Shown here piece by piece: positions 1-7,058 of a stretch of 15,245 nucleotides of DNA (its first letter is position 1; the number at the start of each line of letters is the position of its first letter). Both the position numbers and the translations under genes were made by a program. The DNA comes from Ponticaulis sp. GTDB lineage: Bacteria; Pseudomonadota; Alphaproteobacteria; Caulobacterales; Hyphomonadaceae. The stretch spans positions 3,326 to 18,570 of the forward strand of contig PABS01000001.1 in NCBI GenBank assembly GCA_002699325.1, written 5' to 3'. The notes under the pieces were generated by a model, which was not told where the DNA came from, did not search any database, and was given only the letters and a program-made list of their open reading frames with translations.

Positions 1-78
1 CCGCTCTCCGCGCGAGATATCAACTTTGTAGCCGCCGCTCGCGTCGCGCCGGCCATCCTGGGTTTCAAGGTTCGTCAT
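1..78 (-). CDS. N-terminus of a DUF932-like protein (partial, cut by window edge)
   Basis: On the minus strand an ATG at 78 opens a frame of 26 codons that runs off the left edge. A good ribosome-binding site (GGAG, eight bases upstream) supports this start. The visible residues end in a segment reading VDISRGER. From memory this resembles the N-terminal signature of DUF932-type proteins, which are common on alphaproteobacterial plasmids and integrative elements and have no firmly established function. Only 26 residues are available, so family assignment is tentative. If right, it suggests the window lies in or beside a mobile element. It is transcribed away from all other genes here. The call rests on one short motif recalled from the family; the start and ribosome-binding site are seen directly. 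Confidence 0.45.
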   Translation of the reverse strand, partial: MTNLETQDGRRDASGGYKVDISRGER

Positions 79-459
79 GGGTCAATCTCCGTGGGCGGGC
101 TGGCCGAGAGCCTCTCTCTCGACCTCCAAACCCGTCACGGCGAAAGCCGCCGACTCTCACTCTCTGGGGGCGCCCACGGCGTCTCCCGGCAGAAGGGGTT
201 GGCCGAGACCCAGGCTCGGACGCAGGGGAAGGCTTTCCCCTTCCCATCATCTTGGTTGTTCGCCCACACTTCCAATCAGCGACCCACTGGTCCCCAATCA
301 GCCAGGGTTGAAAGCCTCACCATGGAGTGATCGGAGCGGCCGGGCCAGTCCAGTGCTTCGATCGGCCAGTGAAATTTCCTAAGCTCTTTCCCCCAAGTGC
401 AGAGGATTGGCCGTGCGGCTGCCGAGTGGCCATTGCGCCTCATCCCCAGAATCGACTAA
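79..459. other. Non-coding leader region between the DUF932-like gene and the XRE regulator
   Basis: No convincing gene is seen here. Short open frames on both strands have low-complexity translations rich in Ser, Arg and Pro and no ribosome-binding site. The segment is the divergent upstream region of the left-edge gene and of the XRE regulator. It holds a hairpin-forming run at 225-245 and a 9-bp direct repeat, CCAATCAGC, at 272-280 and 294-302 (period 22 bp, about two helical turns). I see no tRNA end, integrase site or transposon end. Confidence 0.6.
225..245. repeat. GC-rich hairpin in the leader region
   Basis: GGGGAA (225-230) pairs with TTCCCC (235-240) around a four-base loop. Alternatively GGGAAGG (226-232) pairs with CCTTCCC (239-245) around a six-base loop. 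The two pairings are mutually exclusive, so the run can form alternative stems. No T-tract follows on either strand, so it is not a classical intrinsic terminator. It lies in the upstream region of the minus-strand left-edge gene and could sit in its leader. Function unknown. Confidence 0.4.
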
Positions 460-494
460 CTGCCATATATGACATCTAAAGATATATTGGCAGT
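460..494 (+). promoter_or_regulatory. Putative promoter and operator of the XRE regulator
   Basis: An imperfect inverted repeat flanks the region just before the start codon: CTGCCATATAT (460-470) and ATATATTGGCAG (482-493), differing by one extra base. The same bases read as a plausible promoter: -35-like CTGCCA (460-465), 17-bp spacer, -10-like TATATT (483-488). Transcription would then begin around 495, only a few bases before the ATG at 500, giving a nearly leaderless message. A repeat whose arms coincide with the promoter boxes is what an autorepressing HipB-type regulator would be expected to bind. The repeat is seen directly; promoter and operator roles are inferred. Confidence 0.5.
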
Positions 495-499
495 CAGAT

Positions 500-880
500 A
501 TGGCGGTTAAGATACCCTCCCTTAACGCGCGTCGAGCCCTTGAGGTATTGGGAACGAACATCAAGATAGCCCGCTTGAAGCGGCGCATCTCGGTGAGGGA
601 GTTCGCCGAGCGGGCCGGTGTTTCCGAGAGGACTATCATCCGACTGGAAAAGGGCGACGACGGTGTCAGCATCGGCACGCTAGCAATGGCCTGCCTCGTA
701 ATCGGTGAGATCGACAGGATTTCGGATTTGCTCGATTCGGGCTCCGATGAGACCGGACTGCTTCTCGACCGAGAGGCTTTGCCGAAACGGATCGACCGGA
801 AGCGAGGCTCCAGACCGGCAGCCGCGGGAAAGGGAAAGATTGCCCTGTCAGGCGACGATGACGAAGGGGTGGGTTTCTGA
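500..880 (+). CDS. HipB-like XRE-family DNA-binding regulator (orphan antitoxin?)
   Basis: A 126-residue protein with a helix-turn-helix of the XRE/Cro-C1 type at about residues 20-70; the helices read ISVREFAERAGVSERTIIRLEKG. The C-terminal tail is basic, then acidic, and ends in DDDEGVGF. This ending is typical, from memory, of HipB-like antitoxins encoded just upstream of hipA-type kinase toxins. No hipA follows: the next gene is an AbiE pair after about 200 bases. It may therefore be an orphan antitoxin, a solitary repressor, or the remnant of a lost hipBA module. The ATG at 500 has no clear Shine-Dalgarno sequence, which fits the nearly leaderless promoter proposed just upstream. The HTH assignment is secure; binding to that inverted repeat is inferred. 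Confidence 0.8.
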   Translation: MAVKIPSLNARRALEVLGTNIKIARLKRRISVREFAERAGVSERTIIRLEKGDDGVSIGTLAMACLVIGEIDRISDLLDSGSDETGLLLDREALPKRIDRKRGSRPAAAGKGKIALSGDDDEGVGF

Positions 881-1084
881 GCTCCCAAGCGATCTTGGCG
901 TTCGGCAAAGGCAAACGTGTCCTCGGGCTGTTGAGGTTTGCGATCCATGGTCGGCGCCAGCACCCGCAGCGCCGAAGGGGCAGAGCCAGTTGACCTACTG
1001 GGAGGAGGATTTGGCTTTTCCTTCATCATTCCATGTGATACAAATCCTCACACTATGAATTCTGGAGTGCGAGAATCTATATCT
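881..1084. other. Spacer between the XRE regulator and abiEi
   Basis: About 200 bases separate the XRE stop from the favoured abiEi start. The abiEi frame is open back to an ATG at 938, but that extension (about 49 residues) lacks family-like sequence and a ribosome-binding site. Just after the XRE stop, a short frame at 898-993 reads GKGKRVLGLLRFAIHG, faintly recalling a HipA N-terminus before it stops. It could be decayed hipA, but the match is too short to annotate. A small inverted repeat lies at 1034-1052. Confidence 0.4.
1034..1052. promoter_or_regulatory. Small inverted repeat upstream of abiEi, possible operator
   Basis: TGTGA (1034-1038) and TCACA (1048-1052) form perfect 5-bp arms with a 9-bp spacer, about 30 bp before the abiEi start at 1085. 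AbiEi antitoxins are known to autorepress by binding inverted repeats at their promoter, so this is a candidate. The arms are short and no good -35/-10 pair was found around them, so chance is a real alternative. The 9-bp spacer does not fit a CRP site (6 bp). Confidence 0.25.
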
Positions 1085-1702
1085 ATGCCTCAATCCAGGC
1101 CCCAACGTGAGATAGCCCGTGATCTCCTCGCGGCACGTGGGATTCTGCGCCTTGCGGAACTAAGGGACGCCGGCGTAACCGCTGCAACCGTCAGCCGCAT
1201 GGAGAAAGATGGCGAGGTCATCCGCCTAGCGCGCGGGCTCTACCAGCTTCCCGATGCAGAACTCGACGCAAATCACAGCCTCGCCGAAGCGGCCAAGCGT
1301 TTCCCCAAGGGCGTGATCTGCCTCGTTTCGGCGCTCGCTTTTTACGGACTCACGGATCAGCTCTCGAAGAAAGTGTGGATGGCGATCGGCCGGAATGACT
1401 GGACGCCGAGGCCGAGTGAAATGCCGATCCGTGTGCTGCGCTTCTCAGACGATCTGCTTGCCGACGGCGTCGAGACGCATGTGATTGAGGGCGTATCTGT
1501 AAGGGTATTCGGTGTGTCGAAGACCGTCGCGGACTGTTTCCGGCATCGCGGCAAGATCGGTCTCACCGTCGCGCTTGAAGGCCTGCAGGAGGCTCTGCGC
1601 CAACGTAAAGCCACGCCCGCCGACATCGCGAGGGCTGCCGATACGGGCGGCGTCAGCACCGTGATCCGCCCTTATCTGGAGGCGCTGACCGCCAATGGCT
1701 AA
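1085..1702 (+). CDS. abiEi: AbiEi-type antitoxin (type IV toxin-antitoxin system)
   Basis: A 205-residue protein from the ATG at 1085. The N-terminal part (about residues 8-58) is a winged-helix domain: REIARDLLAARGILRLAEL, then VTAATVSRMEKDGEV and the wing-like RLARGLYQL. The rest matches the AbiEi C-terminal domain, including VICLVSALAFYGLTDQ and the conserved VSKTVADCFRHRGKIG segment. AbiEi antitoxins counter the AbiEii nucleotidyltransferase toxin and repress their own promoter. ATGs at 938 and 1055 would lengthen the protein, but homology begins only after 1085; none of the three has a strong ribosome-binding site. The stop overlaps the toxin gene by 8 bases, indicating translational coupling. 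Confidence 0.85.
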   Translation: MPQSRPQREIARDLLAARGILRLAELRDAGVTAATVSRMEKDGEVIRLARGLYQLPDAELDANHSLAEAAKRFPKGVICLVSALAFYGLTDQLSKKVWMAIGRNDWTPRPSEMPIRVLRFSDDLLADGVETHVIEGVSVRVFGVSKTVADCFRHRGKIGLTVALEGLQEALRQRKATPADIARAADTGGVSTVIRPYLEALTANG

Positions 1703-2558
1703 GGAGATCAAAAATCTCGGCGCCTCGGTGCGCGCGCGGCTCCTCAAGCTTTCCAAGGAGAACGGGCAGAGTTTCGATCTTGTGCTCACTCGTTTTGCGT
1801 TGGAGCGCCTTCTGTTCCGGCTCAGCCAATCGCCGCATGCCGACCGCTTCGTGTTGAAGGGCGCCATGCTGATGATGAGCTGGTTCGACGATCCGCACCG
1901 CGGGACGCGCGATCTCGATCTATTGGGTTTCGGCGACCCGAGCGAAGACGCGATGCTGGCGACTTTTCGGGACATCCTTACCCAGGACGTTGAAGACGGC
2001 GTCGTGTTCGATCCAGACACGCTGCGCGTCGACCGCATTCGCGAAGTGCTCGACTATGGCGGACTCAGGCTGCGGGCGATCGCTTCGGTCGGCGGGGCCC
2101 GGATCAATCTGACAATCGACATTGGCTTTGGCGATGCGATGGAGCCTGGGGCGGAAGTCGTCGACTATCCGGTCATGCTCGATCTCCCCGCGCCGAGACT
2201 GCGCGCCTATGCGCGGGAGACGGTCATCGCCGAGAAGTTCCAGGCGATGGTGGCACTGGGCCGGGCGAACAGCCGGATGAAGGATTTCTACGACATCTGG
2301 ATTCTCAGCCGGTCGTTCAGCTTTGATGATGACAGGCTTGCGCAGGCGATTGCCGCGACCTTCGCACGTCGCGAGACAGCGGTTCCAACGGAGCTGCCCG
2401 ATGCACTGACGCCGGCGTTTGCTGCGGACGAACAGAAACAGCGGCAATGGCGCGCCTTTGTTGAAGACCTTTCAATAAGTCCCGGCGAATTGGATGATGT
2501 TATAGAGGGGCTGAGCGTCTTCCTCATGCCCCATGCCGACAGAGCCAAGTCATTGTAA
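1695..2558 (+). CDS. abiEii: AbiEii-type nucleotidyltransferase toxin
   Basis: A 287-residue protein of the AbiEii/DNA polymerase-beta-like nucleotidyltransferase superfamily. The motif LKGAMLMMSW (54-63) followed by RGTRDLDL (69-76) supplies the metal-binding aspartates D73 and D75. A third acidic position is D142 in LTIDIGFGD. The conserved K181 (AEKFQAMVALG) and D197/D200 (KDFYDIW) match the family's later motifs. AbiEii toxins transfer nucleotides to RNA targets such as tRNA acceptor ends, halting growth, and can act as phage-abortive systems. All key residues appear present, so the toxin looks intact. The ATG overlaps the antitoxin stop by 8 bases, with GGAGG (1678-1682) upstream at a long spacing of 12. 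The family call is strong; the exact RNA substrate is unknown. Confidence 0.88.
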   Translation: MAKEIKNLGASVRARLLKLSKENGQSFDLVLTRFALERLLFRLSQSPHADRFVLKGAMLMMSWFDDPHRGTRDLDLLGFGDPSEDAMLATFRDILTQDVEDGVVFDPDTLRVDRIREVLDYGGLRLRAIASVGGARINLTIDIGFGDAMEPGAEVVDYPVMLDLPAPRLRAYARETVIAEKFQAMVALGRANSRMKDFYDIWILSRSFSFDDDRLAQAIAATFARRETAVPTELPDALTPAFAADEQKQRQWRAFVEDLSISPGELDDVIEGLSVFLMPHADRAKSL

Positions 2559-2654
2559 AGATTCTGTTCGAGTGTGTGTGCGGGCTAGGCTGCATCCCTC
2601 GATCTATGTGTAAGCTGCCTTCGTTTTTGCTTCGGCAAAGTTCCCTTCTGACCA
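2559..2654. other. Convergent intergenic gap, weak hairpin
   Basis: About 96 bases separate the ends of the converging abiEii gene and the long minus-strand operon. A small stem TTTGC / GCAAA with a TTCG tetraloop lies at 2626-2639. It has no T-tract after it on either strand, so it is a poor intrinsic terminator for either operon. No gene is seen in the gap. Confidence 0.4.
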
Positions 2655-5105
2655 CTATGCTTCCAGCGCGCTTATCAATTCCTGCGTGTCGAAGCTGAGA
2701 AGAAACTGAGCGTAGGCATTGGTGAACAAGTCAGAGATGTACTCTGTGATCTCGACCGATACGCTGTCCGTGTCCTCCGCCTCACGCTGGATGAGGTATT
2801 TGCGGTTTCTTGTGATCGCAAACAAGAACAGGGTATGGAAATACACCGCCGAAAAATAGCGTTTTTCCGCGACCGTTATTGCTTCAGGGGTCTTCAGGCC
2901 GCTGCGGTAATTCAGCAGCGCCGCGCTATCCATGTTGACATAAACCGCGCTTAAACTATTTTCATCGGCAAGCGGATGAACGACGGTTTCGTGGGACATG
3001 TCGATACCGCTTTCATCAAGCTTCTCCCAGGTCATAACGTTGGCGGGACCGTCCCCACGAGGCTCTTTGTAGACCATCACAGGTTCAGGCAAGCCAAGGC
3101 GGTCATCCGGGGTATCGCCAGGATCTTTCGACGGTTTCTTGTTTGCAGGGTCTGTCACCTTCACCATAAAGACCTGCTCCAACACGCCAGAAGGTTGGGA
3201 CAGTTCGGCGCGTAGGGTGACAGCATCCCCGACATCGAGATCGTCAGTGGCATTGACATGCACGCGAATGGTGCCTGATGTCGGGCTGGATTTGACGACG
3301 TTAAGGACCGACTTGACGTCTGTCAGTCTCCCCGGTTTGTCGCCACCGTCGCTCTCTGACGGTTCGGGTCCCAAGAGGGCAATCCGCAACTCCCCAGGTT
3401 CCGACACGCGATCGAAATAGTGGTCCTCGACGTCGGTTGAGAACCGTATGGTTTTGGAGCTCCCTGCTGGAAGCATAACCAAGGGCAGTCCAGACCCATC
3501 CTTTGCCTTAACTTCGATCTGGAATGTCGACGGGAAACGCTGAGGTTTGAATTCGGGCTTCTCTGGTTTCGGGCTCTCGGTTTTCTTTTTTGTCTCCGGC
3601 TTCTGGCGTTTGCCCTCTCGTGTGTCCTCGAGACGAAAAGTCTGATTGAGCAGCTTCGCGAGGTCCTGTTTGAGAGGCAGGTGTCTGGTCATGTTGCGTA
3701 GGAGGTCTTCCGCATCGTTGCCTTCGATATTCAGGGATGCCTTGCGTGAGGCATTAATTTCCTTGAGCCGGCCACTGGTAAGCAGTGACGCAAGACGCCT
3801 ACGCAAAGCGCGTGATTCCTCGCCGCCTTTCAGGCGATCGCGCGATGCCATGAACAATTCGTTTCGGACGCCTGTCTTGATCCCGGTGCAATCCACATGA
3901 ATCAGCAGATGATCCTTTAGCAAAGGGAACTTCAATGAACGGGTAACAAATTCCGATGTGAGATGACCATGCACCTGGCCGTTCATCGAAAAGATTACCG
4001 CCATATTGTTCTTGAAGAATTCGCGTTGAATAGTGCTTCGGGTGTCTTTGGAGGATCGCCCTTCCGCGCGGGCGTTGAAGACATAGGAGGTGACCCTCAG
4101 CGCTCCGATCTCAGCATCGTTGATCTCATCGGAGAAGTATGTTTGGACATACTTGCTATCATCCTCTTCCAGTCGTCGCTGAAGTCCAAAGAGGTCTCGC
4201 TCCAAGTTTCGGTCATCAGGGTACCTCTTCTTCGTGTCGACCGTGAGAATCGGCAGTGCGGGGCGAAAAAGGTACTCGTTCAGACTCTGGTTGAGGTCGC
4301 GGGATATGACGGACCGGGAACCCGATGGCAGATCGTAGGAATAGAGTTTTATAACGCTGCCCGTTCGAAATCTTCGGTTCGCCAAGCCCAAGTCGATCTC
4401 GTCAATTTCGAAGGACGGGATATGGCCATCGATCACGAGATACTCATACCAGGTATTCTTGCGGGTGACTTCCTCGGACACGGTCAGTGGATGGCGGCGA
4501 ACAAGGGTGAACCCAAACTCGGAACTGTTGTCGTAGCGCTTTGATGCAATGAGCTGGTAGCGGTACTTCCCGCAGAATGCGACTGCGCCGGCACCGCCCA
4601 TGTTGTACTTGCCTTGGACGAAGTGGATTTCGTTTTTGTTGCCACGCAAGAGCGAGAGAAAGGTATCCTCGAAGTCCTCCGGAGCTTGCCCGATCCCCTC
4701 ATCGAAGATGATCAGGGATGTCTCCATGCGAGGACCGTCGGCGACAATCTGCAGCATTTCCGACTGCTGCTTGCGATGTGCTGTCAAATCCCAGTTTTTG
4801 TGATCCGGAAAGAAGTTGGCAACGCCTTCGGGAATAGATTTTGGTGCTTCTGGTGATTTGGGATCAATTCCCTCTTCTAGGCACCGCCGCTCCAATATAG
4901 CGTCTATTCCGTTCGTTATTTTCTCCACCAGTGCTGGGATTGGTGAGGCCTGTTGATTCTCGACAACGCCGTAGTTGTTGTCGTTGCCGCCATAGGGCTT
5001 CCAGTTCGATGGAGACTCTAGCAGACCCTCGTCTTCAAGGACGACGCGGACATCGGCTTCGACCGGGCAGCGATACAGCTTCCAGAATAGAGCCTCTATA
5101 TCCAC
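2655..5105 (-). CDS. MutL/MORC-like GHKL ATPase, third member of the effector triad
   Basis: An 816-residue protein with a GHKL (Hsp90/MutL-type) ATPase domain at its N-terminus. The N box reads EKITNGIDAIL (61-71), the D-x-G-x-G box is DEGIGQ (135-140), and the glycine-rich lid is GKYNMGGAGA (165-174). A following region (about 330-430), with MNGQ (374-377) and VDCTGIKTGVRNELF, looks like the ribosomal-S5-like fold that follows the ATPase in MutL and MORC proteins. A Lys/Pro-rich linker (about 494-522) leads to a beta-rich region (about 523-660) and a helical C-terminus. No nuclease motif is evident. The start is GTG, three bases after the upstream gene's stop, with only a weak GCGGGG ribosome-binding site; no ATG occurs near the N-terminus. 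It is the last gene of the operon. GHKL ATPases of this sort can act as DNA clamps in MutL/MORC-type systems; the role here is inferred. Confidence 0.75.
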   Translation of the reverse strand: MDIEALFWKLYRCPVEADVRVVLEDEGLLESPSNWKPYGGNDNNYGVVENQQASPIPALVEKITNGIDAILERRCLEEGIDPKSPEAPKSIPEGVANFFPDHKNWDLTAHRKQQSEMLQIVADGPRMETSLIIFDEGIGQAPEDFEDTFLSLLRGNKNEIHFVQGKYNMGGAGAVAFCGKYRYQLIASKRYDNSSEFGFTLVRRHPLTVSEEVTRKNTWYEYLVIDGHIPSFEIDEIDLGLANRRFRTGSVIKLYSYDLPSGSRSVISRDLNQSLNEYLFRPALPILTVDTKKRYPDDRNLERDLFGLQRRLEEDDSKYVQTYFSDEINDAEIGALRVTSYVFNARAEGRSSKDTRSTIQREFFKNNMAVIFSMNGQVHGHLTSEFVTRSLKFPLLKDHLLIHVDCTGIKTGVRNELFMASRDRLKGGEESRALRRRLASLLTSGRLKEINASRKASLNIEGNDAEDLLRNMTRHLPLKQDLAKLLNQTFRLEDTREGKRQKPETKKKTESPKPEKPEFKPQRFPSTFQIEVKAKDGSGLPLVMLPAGSSKTIRFSTDVEDHYFDRVSEPGELRIALLGPEPSESDGGDKPGRLTDVKSVLNVVKSSPTSGTIRVHVNATDDLDVGDAVTLRAELSQPSGVLEQVFMVKVTDPANKKPSKDPGDTPDDRLGLPEPVMVYKEPRGDGPANVMTWEKLDESGIDMSHETVVHPLADENSLSAVYVNMDSAALLNYRSGLKTPEAITVAEKRYFSAVYFHTLFLFAITRNRKYLIQREAEDTDSVSVEITEYISDLFTNAYAQFLLSFDTQELISALEA

Positions 5106-5108
5106 CGA

Positions 5109-7058
5109 CTACCCCGCTTCATCGACTTGAAGTTGAACTATGAGGCCAACACCTCGATGGTTATTTCCCAGAGCATCTTCGATCTGTTCTGCTTTTACAA
5201 TCGTGCCGACTCTGTCGACTTTCGGCTTTTTGTCGTCCGAATCCGGCTGCTCTTCGCCAGCCTTGAGCAAGCCTGTGCCCTTGGGGCCGCTCAAAGGAAG
5301 CTCAATCCCCTGAAAACCTGACCGGAATATCTGCCGTATTCGTGTTTGCTCTTTGAGCATTTCAAACGCTGCTCTGCTATTTCTCTCAACATTCTGGATG
5401 TCCAAGTTAAGCAGAGCTTCCGTAAGATCCTCCTCGCAAACAGAGTCGACTATGGCCGAAGCATATTTTCCTCTACGAGAAATCAGAATGTTTCCAGTGA
5501 TTGCCATATCGTCTGGCATGACGATTGGTTGTGTACCCCCTTGTTGTAGCGGGAGATGGAGGTGGGCTCTAAACCGCAACGATCTAGGGAGAGGCGCAAG
5601 TTCTCCGACTCGCCCGATATTGCTAAGCAACTGTTGGCGCAGATTGAGCGCAGTTTCCTTCCTGAGCCGAGCAACGACCGATACGCCGCCGACGCCTTCG
5701 TGGAGCAACCGTTTGGCCGAAGCCAGCGTGATCGTTCGCAATTCCCCGAAGTCCCATTCGATTTGAAAACGTTGGCCTTCGTCCAAGACGATTACCGGTG
5801 TTGTTTTCGAAGTCACAGCGAGGCCCGGCTTGGCCATGTCGATTTCTTGGAGCGATCCCGCCATCAACAAGGCTGTCGTAAGGCCATCTTTCCGGATCAG
5901 GTCACATTCTGGAGAAGCTACAAAATAGACCGAGTCAGTTCGGCCTGAAAAGAAACCGTGGGGCTTAACGGGCTCGCCGGGCTTTGGCCCCAAGATGTCT
6001 CCAAAAGCAATTGGCCACACAGCGCCTGTGACATGGGCGCGGCGTTTAGGGTTAACGAAGAGGGTCTGCTCCAGAACAGCGTAGGTGTCCCGGTCGTTTG
6101 AAATCATAAGCGGAGGTGGATCCTCCGCCATTTCATCGAGTGGAAGCGCAGCCTGCAACACAGTATCGTGAGACTCGATTTCATATTGGAGAACGCGGTC
6201 GAAGACGTCGAGCATGTAGCTGGACGTTTTAAGGCCTTCGAAACGGAGCAACATGCTCCGAATATGCTGCAGGTCATCGATGTCAATTTTGCGCAAGGTG
6301 CCTGCGGCGGCGTGGACGGCTTCCATGGCCTTGTTTTCCCAAGTCTCCACGAAAGTGGCCAGAGCTTGGCTGTCGGATCGATGCGTTGCGAGGGTGAGGA
6401 TCAGACCCTCCATGCGTCCAGGCTTGGGCAGATCGTTCTTTCTGATGTGCCGAAAAGCAGAGGCATGGAGCTTCACATCTTGGCGGAAGTGCTTCGCCAA
6501 TTCATCGATGCCGGGGACTTGCGACATGAGAACAATAGAGGGAAGCGGGCGAGCCCCACGGCGTACAATAACCTCTTTAAGTCGCTCGACGGTAAGCTCA
6601 CGATCTTGTGCGCCTTGTTGAATCCCCAGGAAGAGGTCAATGACGATCAGATCAACTTCAGCGGCTGATTGGACGAAATCTCGCCCACAAGTCTCAAATG
6701 GGATCTCGAGTGCTGCGAGGGCGGCCTCTGCGGCGTCAAGGAAGGGCCGATTGTCAGAAATTTTTTGCTCGTAGACGTCAAAGAGTCCGCCCAGCAAATC
6801 CCGGATAGCATCTCGGCCATGCCAAAGAGCGTTGATGAACTCCTGACTGGTTCTCAGCTCCTCTCGATCTTCCGGATCATAGGCGGGAAATAAGGCTTCA
6901 ATCCGGTCCGCACTGGCACCTCCTTGAACATCATCAAATAGGCTATCCCAAGCACCTTCGTCACGCAGTTCTACGACCTGCGGAACCTCATCATATCCAT
7001 CATCGACAATAATTGCAGAGCCAATGCCGGCATCTCGCACCTGCTGCTTATCGCTCAA
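5109..7058 (-). CDS. Receiver-domain protein with large insertion and uncharacterised C-terminus
   Basis: A 649-residue protein whose N-terminus resembles a response-regulator receiver. An acidic pair follows the first strand (D19, D20 in SAIIVDDGYDE). D141 in DLIVIDLFLG is the likely phosphoacceptor, S179 in SIVLMSQ the Thr/Ser position, and K207 in FRHIRKND the conserved lysine. The gap from acidic pair to phosphoacceptor is about 120 residues, against about 40 in ordinary receivers, so a helical insertion (about 30-130) is present. It resembles, from memory, the Pfam family Response_reg_2. The C-terminal half has no DNA-binding domain I recognise. It contains SVYFVASPECDLIR (376-389), a 'PECDL' motif seen in uncharacterised bacterial proteins. 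The start is TTG, overlapping the kinase-like gene's stop as TTGA (7055-7058), behind a purine-rich GGGGGAAGAG. Tight coupling implies it is that protein's partner. Confidence 0.72.
   Translation of the reverse strand: MSDKQQVRDAGIGSAIIVDDGYDEVPQVVELRDEGAWDSLFDDVQGGASADRIEALFPAYDPEDREELRTSQEFINALWHGRDAIRDLLGGLFDVYEQKISDNRPFLDAAEAALAALEIPFETCGRDFVQSAAEVDLIVIDLFLGIQQGAQDRELTVERLKEVIVRRGARPLPSIVLMSQVPGIDELAKHFRQDVKLHASAFRHIRKNDLPKPGRMEGLILTLATHRSDSQALATFVETWENKAMEAVHAAAGTLRKIDIDDLQHIRSMLLRFEGLKTSSYMLDVFDRVLQYEIESHDTVLQAALPLDEMAEDPPPLMISNDRDTYAVLEQTLFVNPKRRAHVTGAVWPIAFGDILGPKPGEPVKPHGFFSGRTDSVYFVASPECDLIRKDGLTTALLMAGSLQEIDMAKPGLAVTSKTTPVIVLDEGQRFQIEWDFGELRTITLASAKRLLHEGVGGVSVVARLRKETALNLRQQLLSNIGRVGELAPLPRSLRFRAHLHLPLQQGGTQPIVMPDDMAITGNILISRRGKYASAIVDSVCEEDLTEALLNLDIQNVERNSRAAFEMLKEQTRIRQIFRSGFQGIELPLSGPKGTGLLKAGEEQPDSDDKKPKVDRVGTIVKAEQIEDALGNNHRGVGLIVQLQVDEAG

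Noticed and set aside
379..1029. A 216-codon minus-strand open frame across the XRE gene and its spacer
   Set aside because: It is antisense to a clear helix-turn-helix protein, has a Ser/Pro/Arg-rich translation and no family features or ribosome-binding site.
1034..1052. CRP-type site upstream of abiEi
   Set aside because: The half-sites TGTGA and TCACA are present but separated by 9 bp rather than 6; kept only as a weak operator candidate.
938..1084. Extended abiEi from ATG 938
   Set aside because: The extra residues carry no AbiEi-like sequence and there is no ribosome-binding site; family similarity begins after 1085.
1445..2447. Long minus-strand open frames opposite abiEi and abiEii (to 197 codons)
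   Set aside because: They are opposite-strand shadows of two well-recognised genes with intact catalytic motifs; translations look random.
2624..2640. Intrinsic terminator between the converging operons
   Set aside because: There is only a 5-bp stem with a TTCG loop and no T-tract following on either strand.
3963..4544. A 193-codon plus-strand open frame inside the last GHKL ATPase gene
   Set aside because: The opposite strand encodes conserved GHKL and S5-like sequence; the plus-strand product has no recognisable features.
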